Below are positions 9,321 through 17,356 of a stretch of 44,113 nt of DNA, one piece after another (positions within the stretch are counted from its first letter, which is position 1; every line of letters starts with the position of its first letter). Below the pieces are notes generated by a model. The model did no database searches. It was not told the origin of the DNA and was given only the letters and a program-made list of their open reading frames with translations. A program made the position numbers and the translations under genes. The stretch is from Rhodococcus maanshanensis NBRC 100610 (GTDB lineage Bacteria; Actinomycetota; Actinomycetes; Mycobacteriales; Mycobacteriaceae), in the NCBI RefSeq assembly GCF_001894865.1, contig NZ_BCXA01000055.1:1-44113 (forward strand), read 5' to 3'.

Positions 9321-9785
9321 TCAGACCCGCAGAAGGCACAAGGTGGCAAGGCGATTCGAGATGGGCGCGGCGAACGGCGGCCCGCGGCCGGTGTAGGTGA
9401 CGGCGGACCGGCCGCGCCGCATCCGCGTGCCCGCGCCCGACGGGAGGCCGAACGCGATCAGGGACATCGCCAGCAGCACCGCCGAGAGCAGCACCGCGAC
9501 GCACGCGTTGAGCATGTGGTGGCCGCCGGTGTGATCGGCGGGCCGCTGGTCCGCGGGCGCGGCCGCATGGGCCGAGGTGTCGGGGTGTTGTGCCACCGAG
9601 GTGGGCTCGAATCCGGTCATCGCCTCGTGTGCCACGCTGACCGCCGCCGGCGAACCGTGCGCCTGACCGCCTACCTGCACGGCGGCCGCGACGTGATGCA
9701 TCGCCAGCAGGCCGCACACCAGCGCGCCGAGCAGCAGCGCGCACGACAGTGCGGCGCGCTGCTGGGCGAGGCGGAGCCGGTCCAT
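9321..9785 (-). CDS. DUF6153 family small membrane protein
   Basis: 154 residues from the ATG at 9785 (MDRLRLAQQRAAL). One helix lies near 10-32 and a second near 95-118, with a His/Ala/Pro-rich extracytoplasmic segment between them containing ADHTGGHHML. The C-terminus GRGPPFAAP ... LATLCLLRV matches the conserved tail of DUF6153 proteins, which commonly sit next to DUF305 genes. Its function is unknown; the His-rich loop and DUF305 neighbour suggest a metal-related envelope role (inference). An in-frame ATG upstream would add 16 residues and run close to the next gene. Confidence 0.72.
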   Translation of the reverse strand: MDRLRLAQQRAALSCALLLGALVCGLLAMHHVAAAVQVGGQAHGSPAAVSVAHEAMTGFEPTSVAQHPDTSAHAAAPADQRPADHTGGHHMLNACVAVLLSAVLLAMSLIAFGLPSGAGTRMRRGRSAVTYTGRGPPFAAPISNRLATLCLLRV

Positions 9786-9808
9786 GCCTAGACGATACCC
9801 TGCGGGGG

Positions 9809-10483
9809 TCAGGTAGTGAGTTCCAGCTGCCACCGCGCGGGTGCGGGCCCGAACGCGTCGCGCGCGTTGTTGATCACGCCCTTGCCGATCGCCCGGTTTC
9901 CGGTGCCGCCGATCACCGCGCCGATGCCTGCGGGCACCAGCTTGCCCAGGATCAGCGCGCTCCTGCGGGCCGCGTACTTGGTGACGAACTTGTGGATCAG
10001 CTTCCTGTTCATCCCCGAAATCGTCTGCGCAGGGACCCGGGTGATGAGCGAGCCCCAGTTCTTAGTGGTCGCGCCGACGGCCTTCTCCACGATCTCCATT
10101 CCCGATGCACCAAGCGCCACCGCGAGGACCAGGGCCCGGCGCTGTTCGTGCTGCTGCACCGAGATGCCGTGCACAGAGGCGATCGCCAGCGTCAGCAGAG
10201 CGGAGGCCTCCAGGAAGAACACTGACTCGGCGCCGACCGCCGCGATCGAGCCGACCGTGCCGATGCCTGGCACCGCCGCTGCCGCGCCAACCGCGCCGCC
10301 GCTGCCGGTCACCGCGGTGAGGAACATCCGCTCCATCCGCTCCACGATCTGCTGGGGATTCTCGTCGGGATGCGCGCGGCGGACGCGGTCCACATACTTC
10401 TGGACAGCGGGCCCCTGCAGCTTGGCGCCGTTGTCGAGCAGCGACACGATGACCTGCTCGATGCGTCCCAGCTTGTCCGCCAT
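9809..10483 (-). CDS. EcsC-like conserved actinobacterial protein
   Basis: 224 residues starting MADKLGRIEQVIVSLLD. The N-terminal helical part (1-60) is followed by Gly/Ala-rich hydrophobic stretches (GGAVGAAAAVPGIGTVGSIA, then FFLEASALLTLAIASVHGI near 85-120) and a Gly-rich segment PAGIGAVIGGTGNRAIGKGV near the C-terminus. This pattern recalls EcsC-type membrane-associated proteins and a hypothetical family widespread in Mycobacteriales; no function is known. The ATG at 10483 is preferred for its Shine-Dalgarno AGGGGAAG; an ATG at 10510 would add nine residues. It is divergent from the AraC-type regulator. Confidence 0.75.
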   Translation of the reverse strand: MADKLGRIEQVIVSLLDNGAKLQGPAVQKYVDRVRRAHPDENPQQIVERMERMFLTAVTGSGGAVGAAAAVPGIGTVGSIAAVGAESVFFLEASALLTLAIASVHGISVQQHEQRRALVLAVALGASGMEIVEKAVGATTKNWGSLITRVPAQTISGMNRKLIHKFVTKYAARRSALILGKLVPAGIGAVIGGTGNRAIGKGVINNARDAFGPAPARWQLELTT

Positions 10484-10614
10484 GGTCTTCCCCTTCGTCA
10501 CGGCCAGCACCGTCCGCGGCCGAACTCCCTACCAACGGTCGGCCCGGTCATGTTGTTCCTGACCCGGGCACATCATCTCTGGATGCGACGCAGATCACTG
10601 CCTACGCTGAGTTC

Positions 10615-11463
10615 ATGACCGGGCACTCGGAGGGTAGACGTGCATCGCCCGCGCCGCCCCTGCGCCCGTTTGTCGCCCCCTACGAGGGGTATCGGCTGGC
10701 GGGGTTCGAGCCCGGTTCGCACCTGGGCCTGCCCTCGCCCTACCTGACCGTGATCATCGCGCTCGACGCCCCGCTCGAACTCGCGCGGATGTCCGATCCG
10801 CGGCAGCAGCCCGGCGTCTGGGGCACCCTCGCCAGCGGCCTGTCCATCGCCCCGGTCACGATCCGGCACGACGGCAACCAGCACGGTGTCCAGCTCGCTC
10901 TCACCCCGGCCGGGTCCCGGGCACTGCTGGGCGTGCCCGCGGCCGAGCTGGGCGCCTGGGTCGTCGAACTCGAGGACCTGCTCGGCGCCGACGCCGCCGA
11001 GCTGAGCGACCGGATCGCGGCAGAGCCGTCCTGGGAGGCGAGGTTCGCGGTGCTCGACGAGGTGCTGTCCCGCCGCCTCGCGGACGCCGAGATCGACCCA
11101 CACCTCGCACACGCGTGGCAGCTACTGACGGCCGCCGACGGTGTGGTCAGGGTCGGCCAGGTGGCCCGCGAGATCGGTTGGAGCAGAAGGCACCTGGTCG
11201 GCCGGTTCACCGCCGAGTTCGGGGTCAGCCCCAAGGAGGCGGCCAAGCTCGCGCGGTTCCACCGCTCGCACCGACTCCTGCGCGCCCAACCGTCCATCTC
11301 GCTCGCCGATGCCGCCGCCCGGTGCGGCTTCTACGACCAGGCGCACCTGGCGCGGGACTGGCGGGACATCGTCGGGATCCCGCCCTCGCGGTGGCGGGCC
11401 GAGGAGTTGTTCTCATTCATCCAAGCGGACCAGACGTCAGAAGGAGCAGTGTCGAGGGCATGA
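10615..11463 (+). CDS. AraC family transcriptional regulator
   Basis: 282 residues. The N-terminal part (about 15-170) is a ligand/regulatory domain with DUF6597-like features. The C-terminal part (about 180-270) is a double helix-turn-helix of the AraC/XylS type: VGQVAREIGWSRRHLVGRF is the first HTH and LADAAARCGFYDQAHLARDW the second, the latter close to the family signature. The stop codon overlaps the ATG of the following VOC gene by 4 bp, so the two are co-translated and the regulator probably responds to, or controls, the VOC protein's substrate. Confidence 0.92.
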   Translation: MTGHSEGRRASPAPPLRPFVAPYEGYRLAGFEPGSHLGLPSPYLTVIIALDAPLELARMSDPRQQPGVWGTLASGLSIAPVTIRHDGNQHGVQLALTPAGSRALLGVPAAELGAWVVELEDLLGADAAELSDRIAAEPSWEARFAVLDEVLSRRLADAEIDPHLAHAWQLLTAADGVVRVGQVAREIGWSRRHLVGRFTAEFGVSPKEAAKLARFHRSHRLLRAQPSISLADAAARCGFYDQAHLARDWRDIVGIPPSRWRAEELFSFIQADQTSEGAVSRA

Positions 11464-11873
11464 CCGCACAGACGACCAACACGACCACAATCTGGCCGAC
11501 ACTCAGCTACGCGAACGCGCGCGGGGCCATCGCGTTCCTCGTGGAGGCCTTCGGGTTCATCGAGACCGCCGTCTACGGCGAGGGGGAGCGGGTCGACCAC
11601 GCCCAGCTCGACTGGCCGGGTGGCGGTGGCATCATGCTCGGCTCGCAACGCCCGGACTCCGCCGTGGGGGACCTGCCGACGGGTGTGGGCTCGGTGTACA
11701 TCGTCGTACCGGACCCCGACGCGCTGTACCGGCGCGCCGCCGACGCCGGGGCCACCATCGTGAAGGGGCTGACTGACGAGGACTACGGCTCGCGCGGGTT
11801 CACCTGCCGCGACCCGGAAGGCGTGTACTGGAGCTTCGGCACCTACGCGGGGGAGCCGCCGAGGACCCAGTGA
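11460..11873 (+). CDS. VOC (glyoxalase/bleomycin-resistance fold) protein
   Basis: 137 residues with two beta-alpha-beta-beta-beta half-modules: PTLSYANARGAIAFLVEAFGF at the start and VPDPDALYRRAADAGATIVK in the second half, ending in GFTCRDPEGVYWSFGTY, the usual C-terminal strand with the conserved Arg-Asp-Pro-Glu-Gly. Candidate metal ligands are His41 (VDHAQLDW) and the Glu of DPEG. An enzyme or binding protein of unknown substrate, co-translated with the AraC regulator upstream. Its last 31 bp overlap the convergent gene at 11843. Confidence 0.9.
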   Translation: MTAQTTNTTTIWPTLSYANARGAIAFLVEAFGFIETAVYGEGERVDHAQLDWPGGGGIMLGSQRPDSAVGDLPTGVGSVYIVVPDPDALYRRAADAGATIVKGLTDEDYGSRGFTCRDPEGVYWSFGTYAGEPPRTQ

Positions 11874-12886
11874 TCGGCGGGGACCACCTCGTCGGGCTTC
11901 GGCGGATGCGGCGGCGTGCCGTCTCCGAACGGCCTGCCACCCAACGCGTCCCTCCCGTGCGGCTCGAGCCAGTTGGCGAGATCGGGCCCCTTGGGGATGA
12001 TCTGGGTCGGGTTCACATCGGAGTGCACCACGTAGTAGTGCTCCTTGATCTGCGCGAAGTCGATCGTGTCGCCGAAGCCCGGTGTCTGGAACAGGTCCCG
12101 CGCGTAGTCCCACAGCACGTGCATCTCGGTGAGCTTGCTGCGGTTGCACTTGAAGTGTCCGTGGTAGACGGGATCGAACCGGACCAGGGTGGTGAACAGC
12201 CGGACGTCCGCCTCGGTGATGGTGTCGCCCACCAGGTATCGCTGTGTCGCCAGGCGGTGGGTCAGCCAGTCCAGCCTCGAGAAGAGCCGGTCGTAGGCCG
12301 CCTCGTACGAATCCTGCGTGCCCGCGAAACCACAGCGGTACACGCCGTTGTTGACGTCCTTGAACACCAACTCGGCGACCTCGTCGATCTCGGGTCGAAG
12401 CGCCTCCGGGTACAGATCGGGTGCGCCCTCGCGGTGGAACTGCTTCCACTCGGTCGACAGGTCGAGGGTGATCTGCGGATAGTTGTTGGTCACCACCTGG
12501 CCGGTCGGGATGTCGACGATCGCGGGCACCGTGATCCCGCGCGGATAGTCGGGGAAGCGGGCGAAGTACGCGTCCTGCAGGCGCGGGATCTTCAGCACCG
12601 GGTCCACCCCGCCGGGATCGAGGTCGAAGGTCCAGCTCCGCTGGTCGTGCGTCGGCCCGCAGAGGCCCATCGACAGCACGTCCTCGAGGCCGAGCAGGCG
12701 CCGCACGATGATGGCCCGGTTCGCCCATGGGCAGGCGCGCGCGACGACGAGGCGGTAGCGGCCGGCTTCGACCGGGTAGCCGTCGCGACCGTCCGCGGTG
12801 ATCCGGGTTTCGATGTACCGGGTGTCGCGGGTGAACTCCTTGCCCGCTTCGACGTACGAGCCGGTTGTGCTGTTCTCGTCGGTCAC
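11843..12886 (-). CDS. Glutathionyl-hydroquinone reductase-like protein (Xi-class GST, ECM4/YqjG family)
   Basis: 347 residues. The thioredoxin-like N-domain has the catalytic motif ARACPWANRA with Cys52, and the C-terminal helical domain has LATQRYLVGDTITEADVRLF and RFDPVYHGHFKCN, all typical of S-glutathionyl-(chloro)hydroquinone reductases. In organisms using glutathione these enzymes reductively remove glutathione from hydroquinones. Actinobacteria mostly use mycothiol, and this window encodes a mycothiol-type enzyme, so a mycothiol-linked substrate is a reasonable inference. GTG start at 12886. The 3' end overlaps the convergent VOC gene. Confidence 0.9.
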   Translation of the reverse strand: MTDENSTTGSYVEAGKEFTRDTRYIETRITADGRDGYPVEAGRYRLVVARACPWANRAIIVRRLLGLEDVLSMGLCGPTHDQRSWTFDLDPGGVDPVLKIPRLQDAYFARFPDYPRGITVPAIVDIPTGQVVTNNYPQITLDLSTEWKQFHREGAPDLYPEALRPEIDEVAELVFKDVNNGVYRCGFAGTQDSYEAAYDRLFSRLDWLTHRLATQRYLVGDTITEADVRLFTTLVRFDPVYHGHFKCNRSKLTEMHVLWDYARDLFQTPGFGDTIDFAQIKEHYYVVHSDVNPTQIIPKGPDLANWLEPHGRDALGGRPFGDGTPPHPPKPDEVVPADHWVLGGSPA

Positions 12887-12919
12887 TGTTCATCAACTCC
12901 GTCGGCGGTGGGCAACAGT

Positions 12920-13633
12920 TCACACGGTACTTCGCGGAAGCGTGGCCGCGGTATGGACTCCGAGCTCCTCGTAGCCGAGCGATGCGGCCAGCCTGCGCGA
13001 CGCCGTGTTGCCGGGGTGGCTGCGCCACTGCGGGATCAGGCCGGCGTCGATCGCATCGTTGGTCGTCAGCCGGGCCACCACGGCCCCGTGTCCGCGCCTG
13101 CGATGATCCGGCGACGTGAGCGCGCCCATGTGGGCCAGGATGCCTTGCCATTCCACGTATCCGGACGAGGACAGCGGAGTCCCGGCGTCGTCGACGAGCG
13201 TGAACCAGTTCCGCTTGCCGGTGAGGTCGGCCTCCGCGACGTCGTCGGGCGGGCAGGCCGACTGCAGGGCCAGCACGTGCTCGAGGTCGTGCGAGATCAG
13301 CGGATCCTCGCGGCCGATCTCGGTGCCCACGTCGGCGGCGAAGGACAGAAGTCGCGGGCCCGAACAGCTACCGCCGTGGTCCTTGGTGATCGTGAGCATC
13401 GTCGCGCCGTCGGTCAGCTCATCGTCGGTGTGGTGCTCCGCCCGTTCGATCGCCCAGTCCGGGCCCACCAGCGCGCTCGCCCCGGCCAGCCGGAGGAACC
13501 GGACCCGGTCGGAGGTCTGGTCCACCCGGATGTGCCGGATACCCGGCCGGGCCAGGCCACGATCCGGCAGTCCCAGTTCCCTGGCCCAGGCCAGGGCGAT
13601 GATGTCGATCTGATGGGCGTCCACCCTGGCCAC
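12920..13633 (-). CDS. GNAT family N-acetyltransferase
   Basis: 237 residues. The GNAT domain occupies the C-terminal half: WQGILAHMGALTSPDHRRRG followed by HGAVVARLTTNDAI contains the acetyl-CoA pyrophosphate loop (RRRGHG), and NTASRRLAASLGYEELG is the usual final helix and strand. The N-terminal 110 residues (ALAWARELGLPD ... GASALVGPDWAIERA) form a second, degenerate domain seen in actinobacterial homologues. The GTG at 13633 is the first sensible start but lies 215 bp inside the open frame of the PAP2 gene upstream on the same strand. Substrate unknown. Confidence 0.82.
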   Translation of the reverse strand: MARVDAHQIDIIALAWARELGLPDRGLARPGIRHIRVDQTSDRVRFLRLAGASALVGPDWAIERAEHHTDDELTDGATMLTITKDHGGSCSGPRLLSFAADVGTEIGREDPLISHDLEHVLALQSACPPDDVAEADLTGKRNWFTLVDDAGTPLSSSGYVEWQGILAHMGALTSPDHRRRGHGAVVARLTTNDAIDAGLIPQWRSHPGNTASRRLAASLGYEELGVHTAATLPRSTV

Positions 13634-14270
13634 GGTATCGGTCCCGGCGCTCGGCGCACGCCGGCCACAGCATCGCGGCCCAGCCCGCGACGACGAGCAC
13701 CGCGGCGATCACGTCGCTCGGGCGATGCCACTGACAGATCATCACCGCGGAGCCGGCAGCCGCGGCAGCCGCGCACGTCAGCGCTGCCGCCGCCGACCGC
13801 GAGCCAGGCGTCAGGACCATCGCCAGCCCGACGGCCAGCGAGGTGATCACCGTGACGTGCCCACTGGGCAGGGTGTTGTGTGCACCCCAGCCGAGGTAAG
13901 GCCGGTCGAGCAGCATCTTGACCACCTGGGTGGTGAGGTTCGCGCCCGCGATCACCGCCAGCGCGACGACGATCGAGCGCGGCCGGCGACGGATCAGCCC
14001 GATGAGCACGATCGCGCCGATCGCCGCGGCGATGAATGCCGCGTTCACCGCGCCGAGCAGGGCGAAGCCCGCCTCGTGCCAGGAGTCGGGTGCGGCGTTC
14101 GCGGCACGCATCGCCTGCTGGTCGACGAGCTGGCCGCTCTCGGTGGTGACGAACACCGAGTGCACGACCATCAGCGCGATCGCGCACATCGCCGCGATCG
14201 TCGCGCCAGGGAGGTACCGCGGCGCGTGGCGACCGGCCTTCCGCTTCGACGTCCACATTCGAACCAGCAT
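13419..14270 (-). CDS. PAP2 superfamily phosphatase, with run-on C-terminus
   Basis: Membrane phosphatase of the type-2 phosphatidic acid phosphatase family; it would dephosphorylate lipid phosphates or prenyl diphosphates outside the membrane. Motifs: KMLLDRPY (motif 1), LPSGHVTV (motif 2) and CQWHRPSDV (motif 3), with five or six hydrophobic helices between about residues 25 and 205. Starts MLVRMWTSKRK at 14270; ATG 14258 is also possible. After the last helix (AAMLWPAC) PAP2 proteins normally end, but this frame continues 70 more Arg/Gly/Pro-rich residues that are only the out-of-frame reading of the GNAT gene. The natural stop may have been lost by a small indel near 13,620-13,680, or the overlap is real. 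Confidence 0.8.
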   Translation of the reverse strand: MLVRMWTSKRKAGRHAPRYLPGATIAAMCAIALMVVHSVFVTTESGQLVDQQAMRAANAAPDSWHEAGFALLGAVNAAFIAAAIGAIVLIGLIRRRPRSIVVALAVIAGANLTTQVVKMLLDRPYLGWGAHNTLPSGHVTVITSLAVGLAMVLTPGSRSAAAALTCAAAAAAGSAVMICQWHRPSDVIAAVLVVAGWAAMLWPACAERRDRYRGQGGRPSDRHHRPGLGQGTGTAGSWPGPAGYPAHPGGPDLRPGPVPPAGRGERAGGPGLGDRTGGAPHRR

Positions 14271-14330
14271 GCCGCGCCCACATGAGAGCTCCGTGAGAAA
14301 AGCCGTTGCCGAAGACAGTTCCACGCCGTA

Positions 14331-14360
14331 TATTCCATCTGGACTAATTGGCACGGAATA
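14331..14360 (+). promoter_or_regulatory. Inverted repeat, candidate PadR operator
   Basis: TATTCC (14331-14336) and GGAATA (14355-14360) are inverted and extend imperfectly to 11-bp arms (9 of 11 matching) just upstream of the PadR start. Autoregulation through such repeats is usual in the family. Weak evidence by itself. Confidence 0.35.
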
Positions 14361-14373
14361 GGCGGGGGTGAAC

Positions 14374-14970
14374 ATGGCGGCCACGGCGTTGACGCCCCTC
14401 GGGATCACCGTGCTGGCGCTGCTGTTCGAGCGGCCCATGCATCCGTACGAGATGTACCAACTGCACGTGACGCGACGCGACGACAGGATCGTCAAGATCA
14501 GGCCGGGCTCGCTTTACCACACAGTGGAGCGGCTCGAACGCCAGGAACTGGTCGCCGTCGTCGGTACGGAGCGGGCAGGCAATCGCCCGGAGCGCACCAC
14601 CTACTGCGTCACCGACGCCGGGCGTGCGGCGCTCACCCGGTGGGTGGGCGAGACCCTCTCGACCCCCAAACCGGAGTACCCGGCGTTCCCGCTGGCGCTT
14701 GCCGAGGCGCACAACCTCGACGCCGACAGTGTGTGCGCCGCCATGGCCGAACGGATCGGCCTCGTGGAGAAGGACCTCGCCGAACTCGACGCGCTGCGCC
14801 AGGTGGCGGTGTCCAAAGAGATCCCGCGGGTGTTCTGGTTCGGCTTCGACTACCTGCGTGCTCTCGCGGTCACCGAGGTCGAGTGGCTGCGCGGGCTGAT
14901 CGACGAGATAGAGAGCGGCGCACTGCCGTGGCACACCGACAGGCAACACTGCGAACTGGCGAAGGGCTGA
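14374..14970 (+). CDS. PadR family transcriptional regulator
   Basis: 198 residues. The winged-helix domain (about 5-85) carries the PadR signature: MHPYEMYQLHVTRRD, then IRPGSLYHTVERLERQELVA and a wing ending in TYCVTDAGRAALTRW. The C-terminal helical part (90-198) is the dimerisation region. The ATG at 14374 is preceded by GGGGG at 5 nt. It is followed after 3 bp by the DHA2 efflux pump gene, so it is almost certainly the local repressor of that pump. Confidence 0.93.
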   Translation: MAATALTPLGITVLALLFERPMHPYEMYQLHVTRRDDRIVKIRPGSLYHTVERLERQELVAVVGTERAGNRPERTTYCVTDAGRAALTRWVGETLSTPKPEYPAFPLALAEAHNLDADSVCAAMAERIGLVEKDLAELDALRQVAVSKEIPRVFWFGFDYLRALAVTEVEWLRGLIDEIESGALPWHTDRQHCELAKG

Positions 14971-14973
14971 CAC

Positions 14974-16455
14974 GTGACCGAGATCAACCAGAACGCCGAG
15001 ATCAAACAGTGGCCCGCGCTATGGGCGCTGTGTCTGGGCTTCTTCATGATTCTGGTGGACTCCACCATCGTCGCGGTCGCGAACCCCGCGATCATGGAGG
15101 ACCTGCAGACCGACATCAACAGTGTCGTGTGGGTGACCAGCGCCTACCTGCTTGCCTACGCGGTCCCGTTGCTCATCACGGGCAGGCTCGGTGACCGCTT
15201 CGGTCCCAAGAACCTCTACCTGCTCGGGCTCACGCTGTTCACCGCGTCTTCGCTCTGGTGCGGCCTGTCCGGCAACATCGAGATGCTCATCGTCGCGCGC
15301 GTGTTCCAGGGCTTCGGTGCCGCGCTGATGACCCCGCAGACGATGGCCGTGATCACCCGGATCTTCCCGCCGGACAAGCGCGGTACCGCGATGGGGCTGT
15401 GGGGCGCGGTCGCCGGTGTCGCCACCCTGGTCGGCCCGCTCGCGGGCGGCGTCCTGGTCGACGGGCTCGGCTGGCAGTGGATCTTCATCGTCAACGTCCC
15501 GGTCGGCGTCATCGCCTTCCTCGCCGCGTGGCGGTTCGTGCCGTCCCTCCAGACCCATCAGCACCGTTTCGACATCCCCGGGGTGATCCTCAGTGCCGCT
15601 GGCATGTTCTTCCTGGTCTTCGGTCTGCAGGAGGGCAACACCTACGACTGGTCCGCGCTGGTCTGGCTGTCGATCGTCAGTGGTCTGATCCTGCTCGCGG
15701 TCTTCATCTGGTACCAGTCGTGGAACAAGAACGAGCCACTGCTGCCGCTGGGACTGTTCAAGGACCGCAACTTCTCGCTGGCCAATATCGCGATCACCTC
15801 GATGGGCTTCTCGATCACCGCGATGGTGGTGCCGCTGATGTTCTACGCGCAGGCCGTCCGCGGGCTCTCGCCGACCGGTTCGGCGTTGCTGATGGTCCCG
15901 ATGGCGGTGCTCACCGGTGCATTGGCGCCGAACGTCGGCAAGCTGGTGGACCGGATGCACCCGCGCTACATCGCCGCACCGGGCTTCCTTATGCTCTCGA
16001 TCTCGCTCGCCTGGCTCGCGTTGGTGATGAAGCCGCACGTCGCGATCTGGGAGCTGCTGCTGCCCATCGCGCTGATGGGCGTGGCGAACGCCTTCATCTG
16101 GTCGCCGCTGGCCGCGACCGCCACCAGGAACCTGCCGATGAACGCGGCAGGCGCGGGCTCCGGCGTGTACAACACCACCCGCCAGGTCGGTGCGGTGCTC
16201 GGTAGCGCAGGCATCGGCGCCCTGATCACCTCGCGCCTGACCGCCAACGGCGTGCCCACCGGCGGTGCACACGAGGCAGGCGGCGCGATGCCGAGCTTCA
16301 TCGTCGACGGCTTCAGCACCTCGATGGCACAGGCGGTGCTGCTGCCCGCGGGTGTGCTGTTGATCGGTTTCGTTGCCTCGCTGTGCTTCTCGCGCCCCAT
16401 CCGGGAGGGCGACCAGCCCCCGGTCGAGGCCGAAGAGGAGCGCGTCCAGGCCTAG
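14974..16455 (+). CDS. MFS drug efflux transporter, DHA2 (EmrB/QacA) family
   Basis: 493 residues and about 14 membrane helices. Family motifs: LDSTIVAVANPAIMEDL-type motif D1 in helix 1 (ILVDSTIVAVANPAI), motif A GRLGDRFGPKNLYL between helices 2 and 3, and motif C GPLAGGVLVDGLGWQWIF in helix 5. The acidic tail VEAEEERVQA follows the last helix. A proton-driven exporter for drugs, dyes or metabolites; specificity cannot be read. GTG start 3 bp after the PadR stop, so co-transcribed and regulated with it. Confidence 0.93.
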   Translation: MTEINQNAEIKQWPALWALCLGFFMILVDSTIVAVANPAIMEDLQTDINSVVWVTSAYLLAYAVPLLITGRLGDRFGPKNLYLLGLTLFTASSLWCGLSGNIEMLIVARVFQGFGAALMTPQTMAVITRIFPPDKRGTAMGLWGAVAGVATLVGPLAGGVLVDGLGWQWIFIVNVPVGVIAFLAAWRFVPSLQTHQHRFDIPGVILSAAGMFFLVFGLQEGNTYDWSALVWLSIVSGLILLAVFIWYQSWNKNEPLLPLGLFKDRNFSLANIAITSMGFSITAMVVPLMFYAQAVRGLSPTGSALLMVPMAVLTGALAPNVGKLVDRMHPRYIAAPGFLMLSISLAWLALVMKPHVAIWELLLPIALMGVANAFIWSPLAATATRNLPMNAAGAGSGVYNTTRQVGAVLGSAGIGALITSRLTANGVPTGGAHEAGGAMPSFIVDGFSTSMAQAVLLPAGVLLIGFVASLCFSRPIREGDQPPVEAEEERVQA

Positions 16456-16488
16456 GCCGCGCGGGCTCGGGTGTGGCAGGCTGACGCC

Positions 16489-17310
16489 ATGACAGCGTCG
16501 TTCCCGCCCGCCAGCCCCGAGCCCGCCAAGCCGACCCGGCTGGAGCGCGTCACCACGGACGCAGGCGCCGAGATCGCGGTGCTGACGTTCGCGCACGGAC
16601 CGCTGAACCTGTTCGACAAGGCCATGTTCGACGCGATCACCGCCGACGTGGACGCGCTGAGCGCGGCCCCGCCGCGTGCGGTCTTGCTGCGCGCCGAGGG
16701 CAAGGTCGTCTCCGGCGGCGTCGACGTGCACGTCTTCGAGGGCTTGAACACCGAGCAGGGCGCCGAGCTGTGGCGGACCCTGTTCGCGGAGATCATCCAC
16801 CAGATCGAGGCCCTGCCCTGCCCTGTCGTGTATGCCGCGCACGGGTTGACGCTCACCGCCGCCTTCGAGATCGCGCTCGCCTGCGACATCATCCTCGCCG
16901 GGCCAAAGGCCAAGTTCGGGCTCGTCGAGACGGTGGTCGGGTTGACGCCGTCGATGGGCGGGCCGCAGCGGCTCGCCGAGCGCGCCGGTTCGGGCAGGGC
17001 AAGGGAACTGGTGATGACCGGCGATCTGTACGACGCAGCGACATTGGCCTCATGGGGGGTCGTCAATGCGGTGCACGATGATGTCGACGCGGCCGCCCGC
17101 GCCCTGGTCACGAGGCTCGCGGACGGCCCGACCCGAGCGCACCACGCCACCAAGCAGATCATCGAGGCCTGGCGCTCGGGCGGTGTCGCACATGCGGACT
17201 CGATCACCCCTGAGGTCTCGGGCGAGCTGTTCGGGACCGAGGACCTCGCGGGTGCGGTCCGCAGCTTCCTCGACGTCGGACCAGGAAAGGCCACCTACAC
17301 GGGGCGCTGA
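16489..17310 (+). CDS. Enoyl-CoA hydratase/isomerase family protein (atypical)
   Basis: Crotonase-fold protein of 273 residues. The second oxyanion-hole region is unusual: AAHGLTLTAAFEIALACDI replaces the normal Gly-Gly-Gly before the conserved Glu, although that Glu (AFEIAL) and the second catalytic-position Glu (GLVETVVGL) are both present. The first oxyanion segment VVSGGVDVHVFEG is also divergent. Activity as a hydratase is therefore uncertain; it may be an isomerase, hydrolase or another crotonase activity. ATG at 16489. A second, more canonical crotonase follows after 46 bp on the same strand. Confidence 0.85.
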   Translation: MTASFPPASPEPAKPTRLERVTTDAGAEIAVLTFAHGPLNLFDKAMFDAITADVDALSAAPPRAVLLRAEGKVVSGGVDVHVFEGLNTEQGAELWRTLFAEIIHQIEALPCPVVYAAHGLTLTAAFEIALACDIILAGPKAKFGLVETVVGLTPSMGGPQRLAERAGSGRARELVMTGDLYDAATLASWGVVNAVHDDVDAAARALVTRLADGPTRAHHATKQIIEAWRSGGVAHADSITPEVSGELFGTEDLAGAVRSFLDVGPGKATYTGR

Positions 17311-17356
17311 GCGCGGAGTCGGCTCGCGTCGGCGCGGTAGCGCCTAGGGTGGGCGC

